Shown: positions 60,247 to 64,000 of the stretch, one piece after another | Numbering within the stretch: the stretch's first letter is position 1 | Layout: the number at the start of each line of letters is the position of its first letter | NCBI GenBank assembly: GCA_963693365.1 | Contig: CAVNZM010000006.1 | Span: 186,001-250,000, forward strand | DNA length: 64,000 nucleotides | Reading direction: 5' to 3' | Source of the DNA: Amoebidium appalachense | Lineage: Eukaryota > Ichthyosporea | Program-made: the position numbers and the translations under genes | Notes under the pieces: generated by a model | What the model saw: the letters and a program-made list of their open reading frames with translations, nothing else | What the model was told of the DNA's origin: nothing | Database searches by the model: none

Positions 60247-61636
60247 TTAAAATGGGCGCCAGAGAGAGACCCTTTCAGTGCGTGGGCGCTCGACTGCCGT
60301 GTACGGCCTTGGGTCGACACTCAGCTCGCGTTCGTAGTGTGCAGCATAATGCGGCAGAGCCTGGGATGCCGCGGGCAAATGGTAGCCGTGCCATGGGTCC
60401 GAATGTGCACTGCAGGGGGGATAGACATGTCAGTAGGTGCTTTGGTGGGGTTTGTGTCAGACAAAACCACAAAATTCGTCATATAACCACAGTCATATTC
60501 GAAAGCAGGAAACTCGACTCAAAGTCACGTGTGTGTGTGTGGGTTTATTTATCATTGATGGGGTGGGTACACACCTGTGGGCCATGTGCATGAGCTTCTG
60601 CTCTGGCGAGTCGTAGTACATGGTCATGCTGGGCGGGGAGTCGGTGTATTCCGGAGAGCCAGGGCTGGGGATTGTTGGGCTAGACCCGGCAGAGGAGGGG
60701 GCCTTCTGGTGGTCCAACATGTGCGATGGCAGGGTGATCATGCCGGTGGGGTGTGGCAGCGCCATGGTGGCAAAGTTGGGCGAGTACACGGGGGTGTAGC
60801 TGAGAACAAACCTGTGCACACAGTGGGTTAGTGCTGTAGTTGGATGGGCAAATGTGTGCAGTCCCATGTATATATAGGCATGTGTTGCTTTTCCTTTCCT
60901 TCTATATGCTAACAGCAGCAAGGAAAGCAAGGAAAACACTTTCCCATAAGTTATCCTCATGGTGTCTGCCGTACACATTTCAACAATGTGCGAGTTAAAT
61001 CAAATCCGGATTGACAGCAAATTTCCGGAATTTGAACACAAAATCCAACAACACTCACCGTTGGACTAGGTGCTTGTGCTCTGCTGCGCGGTACTTCACG
61101 TTTGTGGAGTCGTAGCCATGGCGGTCTGGGTGCATTTGCCTGTGCAAAACCAATCCGTTAGTGGCAGCACAGGAACAAACTAATCACAGTGATGCACAGT
61201 GCTTGCTTTTGGGAATATTCGTAGGCTTTTTTTTTCGTGACAGCAAGGTAGTGCCTGGCAGTGTAGCACAAACACCTGTGCAACAAAAACAATTGCACTC
61301 TGCTAGATAACCGATACGAGCAGGACAACATTTGTTTGCATGCAATATGAATATATCTTGATGTATCACGAGGAAGGGGAAGAAATCCACATCCACACGT
61401 GGCCCAGTGCACAGCAACCTGCTCACAATACTTGCTGACCCCTGACATGACAAAAACGTACACAGACACATGGAAGAGCACACCTCCCACCCTCCCACCC
61501 AGGCACACACACTACACTGCAAGCACACACAAACGCACCATATGTGCTGTTCGATGTTGTTGCGCTTGGTGGGCTTGCAGCCGTTGCAGAGGCTGCACAC
61601 GTACTTGCCCTTGGGCATGCTTGCGGGGACACGCAT
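60247..61636 (-). CDS. Small single C2H2 zinc-finger protein
   Basis: Four exons in transcript order: 61539-61636, 61059-61139, 60575-60811, 60247-60409; 579 nt, 192 residues plus TAA, every phase closing. The finger is C14-x2-C17-x13-H31-x4-H36 (KYVCSLCNGCKPTKRNNIEQ), its last His being placed by exon 2. It is typical of DNA-binding C2H2 fingers of transcriptional regulators. Beyond it lie a His/Arg-rich helix (YRAAEHKHLVQRFVLSYTP) and a Pro/Ser-rich region with PSSAGSSPTIPSPGSPEYTD, likely phosphorylated and disordered. A Tyr/His-rich stretch and ERPRTERVSLWRPF end the protein. One finger alone rarely gives sequence specificity, so dimerisation or protein binding is possible. The start at 61636 is the first ATG before the finger. 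I do not recognise an orthologue. Confidence 0.75.
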
Positions 61637-64000
61637 GGTTGCTGGTGTGACAGGTGGGGCCTACGTGTGTGTGAGAAAATAAAGTGCCTCGGGCTGTGGG
61701 CTCGTTATACTAAGCTGGATGGCAACAGACAAAAAGCATGTGAATGGCTGAAGGCCGGTTTGCTTGCCAGGCAACAGGTTGATTTGTGGGGAAGACACTA
61801 CAGTGCGACGCAAGTGGCTGCCTTTTGTAGCTGCTGTGCGGTGCGTGCTAATATGCATTGCTGGCAGGAACATGCACGCAATTAGCTGGCTTGCTGGCCC
61901 TAATGAGTGTAGCGTGCCCTGCTATGGTGGCTTATTACGCGCAGGTTTCCGACAGGCCACAGGATGGCAACCGCGTGACCTTTTGCTCGTTACCGTGTGT
62001 GGGTGCGCCTACTATCGCCCCGGGTTATATACCCGCCCCAGCTGGGACACGGGACACAGTTTTCTGATTGGCTCAGGCGGCTGCCTTTTTTTATCCCAGA
62101 AGTCATCTCGGTGGTCTGAGGGGAGATAGTGCCACTGCCAGGGGATTTGGCAGCAGGTTGCACGGTTATATTTGAGAAAAACAAACATTTGAATGTGTTG
62201 ATACAATTTTATTTTTTCTGAAGGAGAAACTGTTTTCTTTTCTCTTAGTAAGTAAAGTAGGTTCGATGACCTTTCACAGGTACTTACTTGGACCCGGCAA
62301 TCTCCACGGTAAGTGCCCGGAGCCAATCAAAAAGCGCCAACTCATTGACTCAATTGCCCAACTTGCCAACAACTTCAAGATGCCATAGATGAGATGGACA
62401 GCAACAAAGAGGTGACATGTTGTGTGAGTGTAGAACACAGCTGTACAATGTTACCTTGGCAATTATTTTTTAGGCCCGCGTAAAACGATATATATAGATA
62501 TTGGATTTTGCGTTGTTAGCTACAAACTATTCTCATGTCTGTGTCTGGCTAGATATGATGGAAAAACACCAACTACTAGTAGCCTATATGGCGAATATCG
62601 ATACGGTTAGACAATCTCGCTCCTATATAGATTCGTTTATTCATGATGTTGTGTCGTATAAATATGCAAAGATGATTATGTCTTGGCGTTGTTGGTGTCT
62701 CCTGCTCGTATGTGTAATATGTGTGGGGGGCGGTTTACTCGCGGATGCATATCTATCAATAAGTGTGACCTGTTAGCTAATGTGGTAGAACCGGAGGTTA
62801 TGGGCGGCTTCATTCTCTTTTCTACTTCTCTCCCCCAGTATATCCGTTATAAAATGACCGTGTTATATCACCTTATTAATGCTGCACACTATGATATTGT
62901 GATACGGTGTCTTAACTTTCGGAGCTACCAATGCTAGCTTCTGCATATCCATGATCTATACTAGGGTTGTTTTAATGCATACAGTGTATGTCACTGGCTG
63001 CATTTGATTGGCTGCGCTGGAAAACGCAGTAGGCCATCAAGTGAGGCTTGTAGGCCCCTGACGATGTTCGCAATACAAAGTGCATAAAAAAAAAATATAT
63101 ATATATATATATATATGATGGACCATTGGACATAGAAAAAATAGTAGAAAGCAGTGCTCTTAAAGTTCTTATTGGCTAGCTTATTCAGCCAATCATCTTG
63201 CCGCCGTTGCCAATCTAGAGATCGGGATGCTCGAAAAACAGATGTAGCTTATTGATAAATGCTGTATACTATGTAACTTAAGCAAACAAAAAATAGTAAA
63301 TACAAAGACAGAGGAGCACGCTGGAAACTGCATTTATATTCTGCAGCTGGATGTTCTCAACTACCTCACGGACCAAGGTGAGCTTAGCACAGCAGCCAGC
63401 CAATCATAATCTCCGTCTCGTGAGCCTAGGTGCTGTCCAATCAGCTTGCGGGCTCTCCGCCACTATCGCTTTCTCACAAGAAATAGTGCTTAGATCTTGG
63501 GTTCTTTGTGATTGTTTTTTAATTTACGAATCCGTTCAAATCAGACTCAAAATCCAAAAAAGAACATTACTAAAGTGTTTCTATCGTACTAATCTCCTGC
63601 AAAATAAACTAAAAAATAATATTATATATTTAAAACAATTTAAAAACAAAGTATAACACTTAAGATCATGAAATAATTAGACCTCATGCGTTTATAAGAT
63701 ATCTTTTAATACAAACTGAATTTCTGAACCCCCCAAATGTATTCGGGAGCCGTTGGGTTTGGGGAGCTGAGAAAAACAAAAGATCCAGATATTCGATTCC
63801 GAAAGACAGAGCAACCAATAGGAATCGGCAACCTGGGAAAATTACGTACTTGCAAATTGTAAGCGGCTTTCGTGAAATTCATGACCGTTAAAGGGCTCGG
63901 GACTCCTGCAATAGTAATAATGTAATAATAATAAATGTGTTTGGCATGACAAAATAGGCCCGTCTCCATCTTGCCACTTATTATTATAACGTGGGATATC
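61637..64000. other. AT-richer end of the window, no recognised gene
   Basis: Up to about 62.1 kb this may be the zinc-finger gene's promoter. On the minus strand 62284-62342 reads NELALFDWLRALTVEIAGS before a gtaagt donor and could be an isolated exon, but no start or partner exon is visible. An (AT)n tract lies near 63095-63117. Short ORFs at 62501-62776 and 63351-63656 have no family pattern. Long G/C homopolymers are absent here. Confidence 0.45.

Noticed and set aside
62501-62776. 91-residue ORF starting MDFALLATNYSH
   Set aside because: No family pattern, isolated, and in AT-rich DNA where ORFs of this size arise by chance.

Overview
This is intron-rich nuclear DNA of a eukaryote. The coding signal is spread over many short GC-rich exons with GT-AG borders, and AATAAA poly(A) signals follow two of the genes. 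Introns and intergenic DNA are packed with long (GT)n/(AC)n tracts, G/C homopolymers, minisatellites, and a large polypyrimidine and polypurine tract. The gene set (m-AAA protease, RAB2, a JMJD6 with a serine tract, cytosolic 5'-nucleotidase III, an ASH-repeat protein) suggests an animal or a unicellular relative of animals. The sequence does not fix the species. I see no bacterial operon, CRISPR array, rRNA or tRNA.

Layout. (1) 73-5864 (+): 3' part of an AFG3L2-type mitochondrial m-AAA protease, with its 5' end outside the window. (2) 7404-12295 (+): complete RAB2, six exons. (3) 12584-21086 (-): complete JMJD6 with 15 coding exons, tail-to-tail with RAB2 and head-to-head with (4). (4) 21588-23183 (+): intronless TPR-type protein. 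(5) 24175-28723 (-): cytosolic 5'-nucleotidase III, with one 5' junction unresolved, head-to-head with (6). (6) 29174-38762 (+): 14-exon F-box protein with an XPA-like zinc-ribbon/helical region. (7) about 40806-48038 (-): large protein with repeated ASH/MSP-like beta-sandwich segments, CEP192/SPD-2-like, both ends unresolved. (8) 50604-55077 (-): multi-exon gene I do not recognise. (9) 60247-61636 (-): small four-exon C2H2 zinc-finger protein. From about 62.1 kb to the end the DNA is AT-richer and I recognise no gene.

The genes are unrelated housekeeping or regulatory functions: mitochondrial proteostasis, ER-Golgi traffic, hydroxylation of nuclear proteins, nucleotide catabolism, ubiquitin ligation and probably centrosome structure. 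They do not form a pathway. Two head-to-head pairs share 450-500 bp intergenic regions with CCAAT-type motifs and may use bidirectional promoters.

Exon borders were chosen by hand from GT-AG (once GC-AG) signals, reading-phase continuity and remembered family sequence patterns. For RAB2, JMJD6, the F-box gene and the zinc-finger gene every exon length and phase closes exactly. The most interesting features are: a four-times repeated 3' splice site in gene 7; complementary (CU)n and (GA)n tracts flanking the zinc-ribbon exons of gene 6; the F-box/XPA-like architecture; the intronless TPR gene; a GC-AG intron and a cysteine-rich tail in JMJD6; and strongly directional T(n)G(n) composite homopolymers.
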